Source of the DNA: a virus
Reading direction: 5' to 3' (one strand)
DNA: 29,110 nucleotides
Virus record (IMG/VR): IMGVR_UViG_3300042881_001585
Coordinates: 1 to 29,110 of that record
Shown: positions 1 to 8,046 of the stretch, piece by piece
Numbering within the stretch: position 1 is the stretch's first letter
How the letters are laid out: every line of letters begins with the position of its first letter
Program-made: the position numbers and the translations under genes
The notes under the pieces: model-generated
The model's input: the letters and a program-made list of their open reading frames with translations, nothing else
The model's database searches: none
Told to the model about the DNA's origin: nothing

Positions 1-116
1 AAGTTAAAGGTGCCAGTGTGGAGGGTGAGTTCTTATTAAAGTTCTACAAACAAGATTTTACACAAGAAGACATTATACTTGATGATATTATTAACATATT
101 GAACCAAGTAAAATAG
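1..116 (+). CDS. Head fusion protein, C-terminal end (partial)
   Basis: The window opens inside a reading frame. Bases 1-2 complete a Lys codon and the frame runs from GTT at base 3 to TAG at 114-116. The encoded tail (VKGASVEGEF at the start, ILNQVK at the end) is the same as the last residues of the 921-residue protein ending at 28385, apart from a few substitutions. It includes the VKGxSxEGEF motif typical of the end of XkdF-like prohead proteases. This is therefore a second, slightly diverged copy of the end of that gene, most simply explained by a circular genome assembled past its own start. The rest of the gene lies outside the window on this side. Confidence 0.9.
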   Translation, partial: VKGASVEGEFLLKFYKQDFTQEDIILDDIINILNQVK

Positions 117-136
117 TTGTGTTTTTATATCACAAC
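116..136 (+). other. Hairpin after the head fusion gene
   Basis: GTTGTG (116-121, sharing the G of the TAG stop) can pair with CACAAC (131-136) around a 9-base loop. The copy at 28385-28405 keeps the stem and has its only substitution in the loop. No T-tract follows, so it is not a typical terminator. It could be a processing or stability element between the protease and scaffold genes. Confidence 0.4.
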
Positions 137-170
137 AAAACAAAAGTATATTTATTATACATAAACAATA

Positions 171-189
171 AATTTAAATAATTTAAATT
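171..189 (+). promoter_or_regulatory. A/T palindrome abutting scaffold start codon
   Basis: AATTTAAA (171-178) and TTTAAATT (182-189) form a perfect inverted repeat around TAA and end on the base before the ATG. It is unchanged in the second copy (28440-28458). It may be a weak hairpin, an A/T-rich ribosome entry region of Bacteroidota type, or both. Confidence 0.4.
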
Positions 190-792
190 ATGAACGCAAA
201 ACAAGCAATTGATAAAATCGCAGAATTGTTAAAATTTACATTCAAGGCTGAAAAATTCTATACAACAAAATTAGAAGATGGAACTGAAGTAACTAATAAC
301 CTAGACGAAGATTTGAAAATTGGTCAAGTATTGTATGTTGTAGGTGAATCAACACTTACACCGGCACCCGCTGGTTCGCATATAACTCGTGAAAATCTTA
401 AGGTAACCGTTGATGCTGAATCAGTGATTATCGCAATTGAATCAGGTGACACCATCGCAGAAGATGCTGTTGAATCAAGTGCTGAAGAAATGGCAGAAGT
501 AGGTAGTCCTGAATCAGGAATTACTGAAGAGCCAGCATCAGGAGTTGAAAGTGAAAACGATGGACTAGACAGATTATTAGGATTACTAGGTCCAATGATT
601 GAGGAAATGACGAAAATGAAATCGGAAATGGAATCAATGAAAGGAAAAATGAGTGCTGATTTATTAGCATTAAAAAATGATTTCAATAGTTTTAAGAAAT
701 CACCAGAAAAGTTTTCTGTAATTGAAAAGAAAACTATGACTGAAACTTTTGAAGATTATAAGTTAGAACTTATTAAATCATTAAGAAAATAA
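190..792 (+). CDS. Putative capsid scaffold protein, short allele
   Basis: This 200-residue acidic protein lies directly upstream of the major capsid gene and directly downstream of the protease-containing fusion, the usual place for a scaffold. Residues about 30-85 form a small domain containing TLTPAPAGSH followed by a beta-like stretch. Residues 86-125 are rich in Glu, Ser and Ala and probably disordered. Residues 130-200 have a heptad-like pattern rich in Met, Glu and Lys (MIEEMTKMKSEMESMKGKM), as expected for a coiled coil that would bind the capsid protein. The start follows an A/T palindrome with no Shine-Dalgarno sequence. The related frame at 28459 has 66 more codons in the middle. 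The scaffold role is inferred from position, composition and coiled coil, not from a catalytic motif. Confidence 0.7.
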   Translation: MNAKQAIDKIAELLKFTFKAEKFYTTKLEDGTEVTNNLDEDLKIGQVLYVVGESTLTPAPAGSHITRENLKVTVDAESVIIAIESGDTIAEDAVESSAEEMAEVGSPESGITEEPASGVESENDGLDRLLGLLGPMIEEMTKMKSEMESMKGKMSADLLALKNDFNSFKKSPEKFSVIEKKTMTETFEDYKLELIKSLRK

Positions 793-823
793 ACAATAAA
801 AAAAACAAAAATTAATAAACATT

Positions 824-1765
824 ATGGAAAAGAAAAAGTTTTCATTCAATTACGATTTAACAAACCTTCCTACATATAACTCATATGGTTCGGATATGTT
901 AATCAAGGCAATTTTAGGATTAACATTACCTAAATATGCTACAATCAGACCTAACTTAAAAGGAACAACTGAAAAAGTAGGTTTTGTAACAAACGATGTT
1001 ATCTTACAGGATTTATCTTGTGGATTTGACCCAACAGGTGATACAGTTCAGAACTTGGTTACCGTTGACTTATGTAATAAAAAAGTGAATCAACAATTAT
1101 GTCCTTATAGTCTCTACGATACATACTTGAGTCAGTCATTAACTAATGCTAACTTTCAAGAAAATGTTCCATTTGAAGAAGTTATTTTAACAGATATTTC
1201 AAATAGAATTGCTAATCAAGTAGAAAAACAATTATGGCAAAACACAACTACAACTGGTGGAACTTATGGTTCGGCTTGTTTCGCTGGTGTTGGTCAATTA
1301 GTTACATCAGGTAATGGTGCTACTCAAATCGCTTACACTGCTGCTACAGCATCAAACGGTTTAGATGTATTTTCTGCTATCTACCAAAACATTCCTGCGA
1401 ATGTATTACACAGAGACGATTTAGTTATCTTCTGTTCTTACGCTAACTACAGAGCACTTGTTGCTTCTATGAGAAATAGTTCATTCGTGAATTTATTTAC
1501 ATTAGATAGTGCTGGTTCTACTAGTGGTGAAGAATGGTCATTAATGTTACCAGGTTCAAATGTAAGAGTAATTCCTACAGTTGGTCTTGATGGTGTTAAT
1601 GCTTATTACGCAGGACCTGCTGGCTATTATATGGTTGGTATGAACAGCGAAATTATGACCGTTAAATCTATCTATGACCCATTTGAAGACATCGTTAAAA
1701 TTCAAGCGCATGTTACTTATGGTTTAGGTATTTTTGATGTGGCATCTTTCTGTCTTTGTAAGTAA
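824..1765 (+). CDS. Major capsid protein (HK97-type fold inferred)
   Basis: This 313-residue protein has no signal peptide or transmembrane segment and sits between scaffold and tail tube genes. Sequence features match the Bacteroidota siphophage capsid family as I know it. There is a basic N-terminus, a mid-region with a helix (NVPFEEVILTDISNRIANQV, about residues 112-131) followed by a Gly/Thr-rich loop, and a C-terminal part with a DDLVIFCSYANYRALV-like strand-helix and a late GMNSEIMTVKSIYDPFEDIV stretch. These are typical of HK97-like A- and P-domain elements. The length fits a capsid protein with little or no cleaved delta domain. It would form the icosahedral shell, with the upstream scaffold and protease guiding assembly. 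The start follows an A-rich leader. No competing capsid candidate exists in the window. Confidence 0.85.
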   Translation: MEKKKFSFNYDLTNLPTYNSYGSDMLIKAILGLTLPKYATIRPNLKGTTEKVGFVTNDVILQDLSCGFDPTGDTVQNLVTVDLCNKKVNQQLCPYSLYDTYLSQSLTNANFQENVPFEEVILTDISNRIANQVEKQLWQNTTTTGGTYGSACFAGVGQLVTSGNGATQIAYTAATASNGLDVFSAIYQNIPANVLHRDDLVIFCSYANYRALVASMRNSSFVNLFTLDSAGSTSGEEWSLMLPGSNVRVIPTVGLDGVNAYYAGPAGYYMVGMNSEIMTVKSIYDPFEDIVKIQAHVTYGLGIFDVASFCLCK

Positions 1766-1771
1766 TCAATA

Positions 1772-1785
1772 GTGTCGTAAGGCAC
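1772..1785 (+). other. Small GNRA-loop hairpin between capsid and tail tube genes
   Basis: GTGTC (1772-1776) pairs with GGCAC (1781-1785), one pair being G-T, around a GTAA loop that fits the stable GNRA class. An A-rich run follows, not a T-tract, so it is unlikely to terminate transcription. It could stabilise or delimit the abundant capsid mRNA. Confidence 0.4.
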
Positions 1786-1817
1786 ATAAAAAAATAAAAT
1801 TAAAATAAAAATATATT

Positions 1818-2369
1818 ATGGCATCTTGTTATATTCAAACCGGATACACTTTAGATTGTAGAACAAGTTCTACAGGTGGTTTAAAAACTGCTTGGTTCTT
1901 GGGAGGAGTTGGAAGTGAAATCACTGGTTATACTACATCAAATGGAATGGTAACTGCTATTGGTGGAACTGGAACTTGGTTTCAATTCCAATTACCAAAG
2001 CAATCTGCTTCATTAACAGAAAACTTGGGTGTAAATACTACATCACAGTCGGTAACATTCCAACCTGAATTGGTTCTGAACTTACCGAAATTAGACACAA
2101 CATTACGAGATGTTGTGGTGGATTTAGTTTCACAAAACGAAGTATATGCTCTTGTAGAAGACAACAACAACCGTTACTGGTTAGTGTTCCTTGATAATGG
2201 AGGAATTGTTTCTGCTAGTTCATTACAAACTGGTATGGCTTACACAGATTTAAATGGAGCATCTGCTCTTACTATTTCTGGTGGTGAACCTACATCAATT
2301 AGAGAAGTAGATGTAACTACTACTATCGCAGCGGTATTCACTGCGGGTGGTTTTACATTCCAATCTTAA
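1818..2369 (+). CDS. Major tail tube protein
   Basis: This 183-residue protein follows the major capsid gene. Its pattern matches tail tube proteins of Bacteroidota siphophages. There is an early Cys-containing start (MASCYIQTGYTLDC), a GGLKTAWFL strand, a repeated Gly/Thr-rich beta pattern, a mid helix-strand section (PKLDTTLRDVVVDLVSQNEV, about residues 91-110) and a C-terminal TMAYTDLNGA-like turn followed by the ISGGEPTS motif. Such proteins polymerise as hexameric rings into the tube around the tape measure. A strong terminator follows directly, so this gene and the capsid gene probably end one highly expressed late transcript. The assignment rests on pattern and position; a decoration protein is the main alternative. 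Confidence 0.75.
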   Translation: MASCYIQTGYTLDCRTSSTGGLKTAWFLGGVGSEITGYTTSNGMVTAIGGTGTWFQFQLPKQSASLTENLGVNTTSQSVTFQPELVLNLPKLDTTLRDVVVDLVSQNEVYALVEDNNNRYWLVFLDNGGIVSASSLQTGMAYTDLNGASALTISGGEPTSIREVDVTTTIAAVFTAGGFTFQS

Positions 2370-2379
2370 TAATTAAACT

Positions 2380-2410
2380 TAAAGGGGGAGTTAAATGCTC
2401 CCCTTTTATT
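2380..2410 (+). terminator. Rho-independent terminator after tail tube gene
   Basis: AAAGGGGGAG (2381-2390) pairs with CTCCCCTTTT (2398-2407) with one bulged G, around TTAAATG. The 3' arm runs into a T-tract. It separates the capsid and tube genes from the adhesin-like genes. Confidence 0.85.
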
Positions 2411-2429
2411 AGCCAAAAAAAAGTATTAT

Positions 2430-3524
2430 ATGATTAAATGGGGAGGTAAAAATTGGAGACCTGGTAGTCCTGCTAAAAGACAACCAATCAATCAATCTAT
2501 TGAAGAATTGATGAAACCTTTGGGTGAAAAACTACATAAGGGTAATGTGTGGCAAGTAATAATGAATGTCCCACAAGAAGAACCTATTGTTCCAAGTCCT
2601 ACACCAACAAATACAAATACTCCAACTCCTAGTATTACACCCACTACTACTGTAACTCCAACGAATACATTAACACCGACACCTACTGTTACTCCAACAA
2701 ATACTCCAACACCAAGTTCTACACCATTACCAAGTGGAACAACTGAAGCAAATGCTTATTTATCTGCTGTTGTTGCTGCTGGAGGAACTGGTGTAACATC
2801 TACTGTTTCAGCAGCGACTGTAACATTATTTACATCATTAGTTAGTAATGGTTTATATGATAAAATTATTACGATGTATCCATATATTGGAGGTGTTGCT
2901 GCTTCTTGTCTTATTGAAGGAAAATTACAAACAGCATATAATATGACTTATAATGGTGGTTGGACTTTTAACGCATCAGGTGCTACACCTAATGGAACAT
3001 CAGGTTGGGCAACAAATAATATGTTTGCTAATACAGGTGTAACATTAAACGATAATAGTATGTGGACTTATGTAGGAACTAATCCGGCAGTAATAGCATA
3101 TCAGGCTGAAATTGGAACAAATGATTATAGTGCCACTAATAAATTATTAACTATGGTTGGTGGAACTAATACAGCGGGTGATACGGGCACTTATTTTGAT
3201 AATTGTAATAGCACTAGTAGAATCATTATACCTTCTGCGACAATTCCAACAGCATTAGGATTCTTTGGAAATAATAGAACATCATCAACTGTATTTAATG
3301 TTTGGAATAAAGGAGTTAAATTATCAACAAAAACTGCTACTAATACTAGCACATTACCATCGGATAAGTTCCAATTCCCTGTTGATGGAGCAACATTAGT
3401 TCAATATAGCTCAAGAAGACATCAATTTGATATTATAGGAAAAGGATTTAACGATACTGAAGCCGTGGCATTATCAACAATTATAAACACATTCCAAACA
3501 TCATTAGGAAGAAATGTATATTAA
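2430..3524 (+). CDS. Modular virion adhesin-like protein with Pro/Thr linker
   Basis: This 364-residue protein has three parts. Residues 1-51 are a short conserved-looking head (IKWGGKNW, then IEELMKPLGEK) that resembles stand-alone small proteins next to tail genes in related phages and probably anchors the protein to the virion. Residues 52-103 are a Pro/Thr/Asn linker of TPT-type repeats. Residues 104-364 are a Gly/Thr/Asn-rich beta-type domain starting EANAYLSAVVAAGG and ending [13 protein letters not shown]. The same C-terminal module, with a near-identical end, closes the protein at 3953-5875. The layout suggests a tail-surface or receptor-binding protein. No enzymatic motif is visible. 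The gene follows a terminator, so it may have its own promoter, which I could not identify. Confidence 0.6.
   Translation: MIKWGGKNWRPGSPAKRQPINQSIEELMKPLGEKLHKGNVWQVIMNVPQEEPIVPSPTPTNTNTPTPSITPTTTVTPTNTLTPTPTVTPTNTPTPSSTPLPSGTTEANAYLSAVVAAGGTGVTSTVSAATVTLFTSLVSNGLYDKIITMYPYIGGVAASCLIEGKLQTAYNMTYNGGWTFNASGATPNGTSGWATNNMFANTGVTLNDNSMWTYVGTNPAVIAYQAEIGTNDYSATNKLLTMVGGTNTAGDTGTYFDNCNSTSRIIIPSATIPTALGFFGNNRTSSTVFNVWNKGVKLSTKTATNTSTLPSDKFQFPVDGATLVQYSSRRHQFDIIGKGFNDTEAVALSTIINTFQTSLGRNVY
2594..2738 (+). repeat. Pro/Thr-encoding low-complexity tract
   Basis: This degenerate run of ACN/CCN codons encodes TPT, TNT and VTPT units in the 2430-3524 gene. Related tracts occur at about 4229-4645, 5044-5100, 16975-17005, 18455-18512 and 18930-18955. 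Confidence 0.8.
3480..3508 (+). repeat. 29-base direct repeat, copy 1
   Basis: Bases 3480-3508 are identical to 5831-5859. Both lie at the very end of adhesin-like genes and encode [10 protein letters not shown]. This could be a recombination point for exchanging the C-terminal module. Confidence 0.85.
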
Positions 3525-3530
3525 AAAGAT

Positions 3531-3752
3531 ATGAAAGTAGTATTATTAACAGAACCAGAAAAAAATAGTTTAGTTGGACAATTAGTTCAACCAAATTGGT
3601 ATTTTAATCCAGTATTAGATTGTAATAATAATTGGATTATATCAACAGAAGAAGTTGAAAGTTCAATTTATCCTGAACACGAATGGATTAAATCTATGCC
3701 ATTAATTGATTGGTGTGCCCCTGAAAGACCACCATTTGAACCAATAAACTAA
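3531..3752 (+). CDS. Small conserved phage protein, unknown function
   Basis: This 73-residue protein begins MKVVLLTEPEKNSLVGQ. It continues with an FNPVLDCNNNWIIS stretch, a EV pair and a C-terminal LIDWCAPERPPFEP. The order LVGQ, FNP, NNWIIS, EV, PLI looks like a small family I recognise next to tail-fibre genes in Bacteroidota phages, where its function is not known. It starts seven bases after the preceding adhesin gene and is followed one base later by the next gene, so all three are likely cotranscribed. There is no signal peptide or membrane segment. A role at the tail tip or as a fibre assembly helper is inference from position only. Confidence 0.65.
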   Translation: MKVVLLTEPEKNSLVGQLVQPNWYFNPVLDCNNNWIISTEEVESSIYPEHEWIKSMPLIDWCAPERPPFEPIN

Positions 3753-3753
3753 T

Positions 3754-3960
3754 ATGTATTTGGTTGATGGGATTGCCTTTGATGAATATTATGTTGAAAG
3801 TGTTTTATTAAACCTTATCAGTTGTGTTATTACATTAAATGTTATTTATCATAAGGACCAAAAAAGAATAACAAGAACAAAAGAGTTTATATTTCCAACA
3901 ACTTGTGATGTTGATATAAATGAATACATAAAAAAAGTAGAGACGATAATAAATGCCTGA
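3754..3960 (+). CDS. Small hypothetical protein
   Basis: This 68-residue protein of unknown family has an apparently hydrophobic stretch at residues about 15-31 ([17 protein letters not shown]), then a charged middle and a C-terminal helix. The hydrophobic stretch is short and contains polar residues, so a membrane segment is possible but not convincing. It starts one base after the previous stop and overlaps the next gene by eight bases, which supports it as a real, translationally coupled gene in the adhesin cluster. Confidence 0.5.
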   Translation: MYLVDGIAFDEYYVESVLLNLISCVITLNVIYHKDQKRITRTKEFIFPTTCDVDINEYIKKVETIINA

Positions 3961-5875
3961 AGTATTTTATAGAAAAAAGTTTAGTTATTATTTAGGGGAA
4001 CAAAGAGCCATAGATGATATCGTATTAGAATTTATTCCATTTCCAAGTCCTACTCCTACGCCGAACTATTGTATGTCTGGTCTTACAGATTTTACATTAT
4101 GGTTTTATACTGATTGTTGTGGAACTTATGTATCAGGAACTACTATGGGTTTATCTATCTGTTATGATAATAGATTTGCCAAAGATGGTATTGCTGGACC
4201 TTATGGTCCTTGTTCAACAAATTGTATTACGCCAACACCGACCCCTACACCGAGTATTACTCCAAGTGTGACTCCTACCCAAACTCAAACAGAAACCCCA
4301 ACCAGCACCCCTACAAATACGCCTACGACAACAATAACTGCTACTCCTACTAATACTGGAACTCCAACGGTTACGCCTACCAATACTCAAACGACTACAC
4401 CGACCGTAACTCCGACTAATACTCCTACAACAACTTTAACTGCTACTCCTACACAAACAGGAACACCTACTACTACGCCTACCAATACTGTTACTCCTAC
4501 CAATACTGTTACTCCAAGTATTACACCAACATCAACACAGACACCTACACCTAGTGTTACTGCTACACAAACAGCGACACCAACAAAAACCCCAACTAAT
4601 ACTCCGACACCAACAGTAACTCCAACTGTGACTCCAACTAATCCTATATGTGATACACTTAATGTTGCTTGGGACGGAGCACCTGATATGAGTGGTTTTA
4701 GTGGAACATATATTCAAGTTAATAATGGAGGTCCTGCTTATCTTAATTATAACTTAACGGGTGGAACAATCTTTAATATAACTTGTTCTACATTAAGTGG
4801 TGTAAGTTATACTGCTTGGGTTCAGACAACTGGATATGGATTAATTATTTATAGTCAATTAAATAATCAGTGGTTTATAACTAATCAGTTCGGAGCAAAA
4901 ACTTGTGGTATAGGACAAAATAGTGTTGTTAGTTCTGATTCTTGGAGTGGTGGATTTACTTATAATGGACAACAATATCCACCTTCAGCAACTGGAGATT
5001 TTGGTGCGGCAACAATATCATACCCTGATTGTCCAGGTTATGTAACACCGACACCAACAACTACTAAAACACCGACCCCTACTCCAACAACTACTCCATC
5101 ATTTGATGCTGATGCTGCGGCTTATTTATCAGCAGTATTACTTACTGGTGGAACATTAAGTCCTACAATATCAGCGGCAACCAATACATTATTCACTCAA
5201 TTAAAATCAAATAGTTTGTATAATGATATTGATGTTTTATATCTAATGGTTGGTCAAACAGCGGCATCAACAGCATTAAACGCTAAAAGAACAAAGAGTC
5301 AATTTGATATTACTTGGAGTAATGTTGCTAACTTAACATTTAATACTTCTGGTGTAACCAATAATAGTAATGGTTATGGAAACACAAACTATAATCCAAG
5401 TGTAGAAGCATCAGCAACAAATACATCGTGGGGAATATATCATACCGCAGGTAATATGGGTGGTGAAACATATTCATTTGGAGCAATAAGCACATCTGGT
5501 GGTGTTCGTGTAATTAACCATTATTTTGTTGGAGGTAATAATATGACCGTATATGGATATACTAATAGTTTTGTTAGTATGATTGCTACTGCTTCTGCTC
5601 AAGGTTCTTGGATAGGAACATTTAATTCATCAAACTTAAAGAATTTAGCAAGAAATGGTGTTAGTTCTACCGCTGTAAGTGCTATTGGAACAGTAGCATT
5701 ACCAACCGTAACAAATTATCTATTTACCGCTAACTTAAATAATTCTGCTTATAATCCTTTTACAGGAAGGATACAAAGTTTCTTTATAACAAAGTATTTA
5801 ACACCAGCACAAGTTACAACTTTTGATACTATTATAAACACATTCCAAACATCATTAGGTAGGAACTTTTATTAA
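3953..5875 (+). CDS. Large modular adhesin-like virion protein with long Pro/Thr stalk
   Basis: This 640-residue protein is built from modules. Residues 1-30 are a short start ([12 protein letters not shown]). Residues 31-38 are a small PSPTPTP linker. Residues 39-91 are a Cys-containing domain (DCCGTYVSG). Residues 92-231 are a 140-residue Pro/Thr/Asn stalk with a higher-order period of 34 residues. Residues 232-363 are a second Cys-containing beta-type domain. Residues 364-383 are another PT linker. Residues 384-640 are a C-terminal module ending [13 protein letters not shown] that is shared with the protein at 2430-3524. The design suggests a long extended spike or fibre with exchangeable domains. 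Catalytic motifs are not visible. The start overlaps the preceding gene by eight bases. Binding to a host glycan or protein is inference. Confidence 0.6.
   Translation: MPEVFYRKKFSYYLGEQRAIDDIVLEFIPFPSPTPTPNYCMSGLTDFTLWFYTDCCGTYVSGTTMGLSICYDNRFAKDGIAGPYGPCSTNCITPTPTPTPSITPSVTPTQTQTETPTSTPTNTPTTTITATPTNTGTPTVTPTNTQTTTPTVTPTNTPTTTLTATPTQTGTPTTTPTNTVTPTNTVTPSITPTSTQTPTPSVTATQTATPTKTPTNTPTPTVTPTVTPTNPICDTLNVAWDGAPDMSGFSGTYIQVNNGGPAYLNYNLTGGTIFNITCSTLSGVSYTAWVQTTGYGLIIYSQLNNQWFITNQFGAKTCGIGQNSVVSSDSWSGGFTYNGQQYPPSATGDFGAATISYPDCPGYVTPTPTTTKTPTPTPTTTPSFDADAAAYLSAVLLTGGTLSPTISAATNTLFTQLKSNSLYNDIDVLYLMVGQTAASTALNAKRTKSQFDITWSNVANLTFNTSGVTNNSNGYGNTNYNPSVEASATNTSWGIYHTAGNMGGETYSFGAISTSGGVRVINHYFVGGNNMTVYGYTNSFVSMIATASAQGSWIGTFNSSNLKNLARNGVSSTAVSAIGTVALPTVTNYLFTANLNNSAYNPFTGRIQSFFITKYLTPAQVTTFDTIINTFQTSLGRNFY
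4229..4645 (+). repeat. Long Pro/Thr stalk-coding repeat tract
   Basis: About 140 codons of TPT/TNT/VTPT type. It includes an exact 18-base tandem repeat (4478-4495 and 4496-4513) and a higher-order period of 102 bases: [11 protein letters not shown] at residue 120 recurs as [11 protein letters not shown] at residue 154. Slippage or recombination could change stalk length. Confidence 0.8.
5831..5859 (+). repeat. 29-base direct repeat, copy 2
   Basis: Identical to 3480-3508. It lies at the end of the 3953-5875 gene. Confidence 0.85.
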
Positions 5876-5894
5876 CAAATATAAATAAAATAAT

Positions 5895-6332
5895 ATGGTT
5901 CAGATAGAGTCAGGAACATTTAATGAGGTGGTTGCCACTTGTTCAAGAAACAAAACCCTAACAGGTAATGTTACTTACTTGTGGTCAATGACGCACAAAT
6001 TAACAAAGGAGAATTGGAAGTTTATTCCATTTAGAATTGTCCCTTCAGTTGATTATGCTCCTTCATATGATTTATTTACAATGAATGTTATAGATACCTC
6101 ACCTGAAGTATTTACAGCATCAACATCTGCTAACACGGTAAATATACACTTGATTCCTGGTCAGTATTTTGTTAAGATATATGAGCAGTGTTCTACTACA
6201 AACTTAAACCCTATGTTGTCTTATGATGTGGTATATGAAGGAACAGCAACAGTAAATTACTCTGGTTCACCACAAAATGAAATAGTTTCATATAGCGGAA
6301 ACACAAATATATTTAAAGTATACAACGGATAA
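5895..6332 (+). CDS. Hypothetical virion protein near tail-fibre cluster
   Basis: This 145-residue protein is rich in beta-type residues. It has an IPFRIVPS stretch at about residues 45-52 and a late motif IPGQYFVKIYEQ (about residues 102-113) followed by a YDVVYEGTATV strand. The GQYFxKIYEQ...VYEG order resembles small proteins often found near adhesin and neck genes in Bacteroidota phages. Their function is unknown to me. The stop TAA shares its last A with the ATG of the portal gene (TAATG), implying translational coupling to the portal and perhaps a neck or connector association. No signal peptide or membrane segment is visible. Confidence 0.6.
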   Translation: MVQIESGTFNEVVATCSRNKTLTGNVTYLWSMTHKLTKENWKFIPFRIVPSVDYAPSYDLFTMNVIDTSPEVFTASTSANTVNIHLIPGQYFVKIYEQCSTTNLNPMLSYDVVYEGTATVNYSGSPQNEIVSYSGNTNIFKVYNG

Positions 6333-7402
6333 TGATTAAAATAGAAAACTTAAAATTCAACAAAGCAACATTATCATCTTTTAGTGAGGTGATAAGTAAG
6401 AATGTGCCATTTATTAGTTGGGGTATGGATAACCAATTCGTTAATGAATTATATCTATTAAACGATGCCTCACCAATACAAAACGCTTGTGTTAGAAGCA
6501 AGGTAGATAATGCTGTTGGTATGGGATACATTACGGACTATAAGATTAACTTAAAAGAAAATCTTAACGATATATCCAAGAAAATATTCTATGAGTTTAT
6601 AACGACTGGAAATGTGTTTTTGGAAGTAGTGTGGAAACAGGATAGAAGCCAAGGATTAGCAGGTATGTATTTAATCCCATCAAGATATATCAGGTTACAC
6701 AAACCCGAAGAAATGGGTGGTGATGTTACCAAATATCTTTATTGTCGTGACTGGGCAAATTGGAGAAAAGCAGGTATGGTTGAGTTCAGTGAGTTCAACC
6801 CATTAAACTTTACAGACAGACAGATTATTCATATTAAGAATTATCAATCAGGTTATGATTATTATGGAGTTCCTGATTGGTTATCAGTAATCAACGATGT
6901 AAGATTGAACCACGAAATTACTGTTTATAATTTAAGCCATATTCAGAATGGACTTAACCCATCATTATGGGTTCACTTTAATGTTCCTGCTCCTGATTCA
7001 CAGAACGAACAGAATCAAATCCTTCAAGGAATAGAAAGTCGTTATGCTGGTGCTGAAAATAGTGGTCGTGTTATTGTATCTTATGGTGAGTCAGAACAAA
7101 AGCCAGACATTACTCAAATCGCATCAACAGTAGAAACAGGTTATTTTTCAGGGATATTTGAATTGGTTCAAAAACAGATATTGGCTGGTCATAAAATTAT
7201 TGATGGTTCGTTAATTGGATTACCAAATCCTGGTGGTTTTACATCATCAGCAGACCAATTGGAAACAACATATAAGTTATTTATGAATACATCAATTAAA
7301 CCATTACAAAACTTTATCAATAGAGAATTGAAACCAGTTATTCAACTTATCTATCCTGACCAAGAAATAAGTTTAGTGATAGAACAAAACCAAATATTAT
7401 AA
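6332..7402 (+). CDS. Portal protein
   Basis: This 356-residue protein matches the phage portal (PBSX-like) pattern. There is an early SWGMDNQFVNELYLL stretch, then PIQNACVRSKVDNAVGMG (the common start of the portal core), a FITTGNVFLEVVW strand pair, and LIPSRYIRLH. Further on come IIHIKNYQSGYDYYGVPDW, with the tyrosine-rich GxPxW turn, and a C-terminal helix-rich part that would line the channel. Portals form the dodecameric ring at the capsid vertex through which DNA is packaged by terminase. The gene is coupled by TAATG to both neighbours. It lies beside the adhesin cluster and far from the large terminase (14523), an uncommon order. Confidence 0.88.
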   Translation: MIKIENLKFNKATLSSFSEVISKNVPFISWGMDNQFVNELYLLNDASPIQNACVRSKVDNAVGMGYITDYKINLKENLNDISKKIFYEFITTGNVFLEVVWKQDRSQGLAGMYLIPSRYIRLHKPEEMGGDVTKYLYCRDWANWRKAGMVEFSEFNPLNFTDRQIIHIKNYQSGYDYYGVPDWLSVINDVRLNHEITVYNLSHIQNGLNPSLWVHFNVPAPDSQNEQNQILQGIESRYAGAENSGRVIVSYGESEQKPDITQIASTVETGYFSGIFELVQKQILAGHKIIDGSLIGLPNPGGFTSSADQLETTYKLFMNTSIKPLQNFINRELKPVIQLIYPDQEISLVIEQNQIL

Positions 7403-8046
7403 TGAATAAGGTATTATTAATTTCGGAGAACACATTAAAAACTTATACTGCGATAAATGAATCTGTTCAGTCAGATGAGTTAAGATTTTGTATATTACAG
7501 GCTCAAGCAATATTTCTACAAGAAAGTTTGGGAACAAATTTGTATGAAGAGATGTTGCGTTTGGTTGATACTGGTGATATCTTACAACCAGGTTATGCTA
7601 TCTATAAGAACTTATTGGATACCTATATTCAACCGATGTTGGTTACTTATTCATATTATCTTGGTATGGATAATTTCTATGTTAAATGGATTTCTGTTGG
7701 TTTAGTATCAAACAGAAGTGAGCAAGGTGAAAAGATTGACCATAGAACATTTCAGTATCTTAAATCAAATTCCAAACAACAGGCAGAGTTTAACGACAAT
7801 TTATTAAGAAGACATTTAATATTTAGAAGTGGATTGTATCCTGAATATACATCAGGTAACTTGAACTCGGGACAATTACCTCCAATCCCTGCGACACCAT
7901 TCCAATCACCAATTACAGTTCCAACATCAGCATTTGCTTGGAGTAGTAAATGGAGAGCAACTAATGGTAATTGTAATAACGCTATGGGACCGTTATGTGC
8001 GGGTAGTCCTTTTCCAACTTGGTATGGTCACACCACAAACTCTTAA
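7402..8046 (+). CDS. Putative head-tail connector protein (DUF6712-like)
   Basis: This 214-residue protein directly follows the portal gene with a one-base TAATG overlap. Its helical first part (ISENTLKTYTAINESVQSD, then FCILQAQAIFLQESLGTNLY, then a long LLDTYIQPMLVTYSYY helix) matches the DUF6712-type connector family as I recall it. The C-terminal part (about 150-214) is Pro/Ser/Thr-rich and probably extended. A connector would attach below the portal ring and join head to tail. Its stop codon overlaps, in opposite orientation, the stop codon of the first early gene on the other strand: the TTAA at 8043-8046 serves both. Confidence 0.6.
   Translation: MNKVLLISENTLKTYTAINESVQSDELRFCILQAQAIFLQESLGTNLYEEMLRLVDTGDILQPGYAIYKNLLDTYIQPMLVTYSYYLGMDNFYVKWISVGLVSNRSEQGEKIDHRTFQYLKSNSKQQAEFNDNLLRRHLIFRSGLYPEYTSGNLNSGQLPPIPATPFQSPITVPTSAFAWSSKWRATNGNCNNAMGPLCAGSPFPTWYGHTTNS

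Larger units (their letters stand above)
1..643. repeat. Left copy of diverged terminal repeat
   Basis: Bases 1-643 align with 28270-29110. Bases 1-189 match 28270-28458 with five substitutions and no indels. The copies diverge more in the first 95 codons of the scaffold gene. The right copy then carries 198 extra bases, and the copies become nearly identical again up to the window end. The pattern fits two strain variants of one circular or terminally redundant genome joined in one contig. Confidence 0.9.

Noticed and set aside
324-686. 120-codon frame on the - strand opposite the scaffold
   Set aside because: The Ser-rich product mirrors the coding strand, and the scaffold frame is supported by position and by the second copy.
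4229-4645. Possible CRISPR-like array in the repeated stalk DNA
   Set aside because: The repeats are degenerate, in frame and encode Pro/Thr. There are no uniform repeats with unique spacers.
4532-4717. Cys-rich 61-codon frame on the - strand
   Set aside because: It is antisense to the Pro/Thr stalk; the Cys, Ser and Arg composition is a by-product of the repeat.
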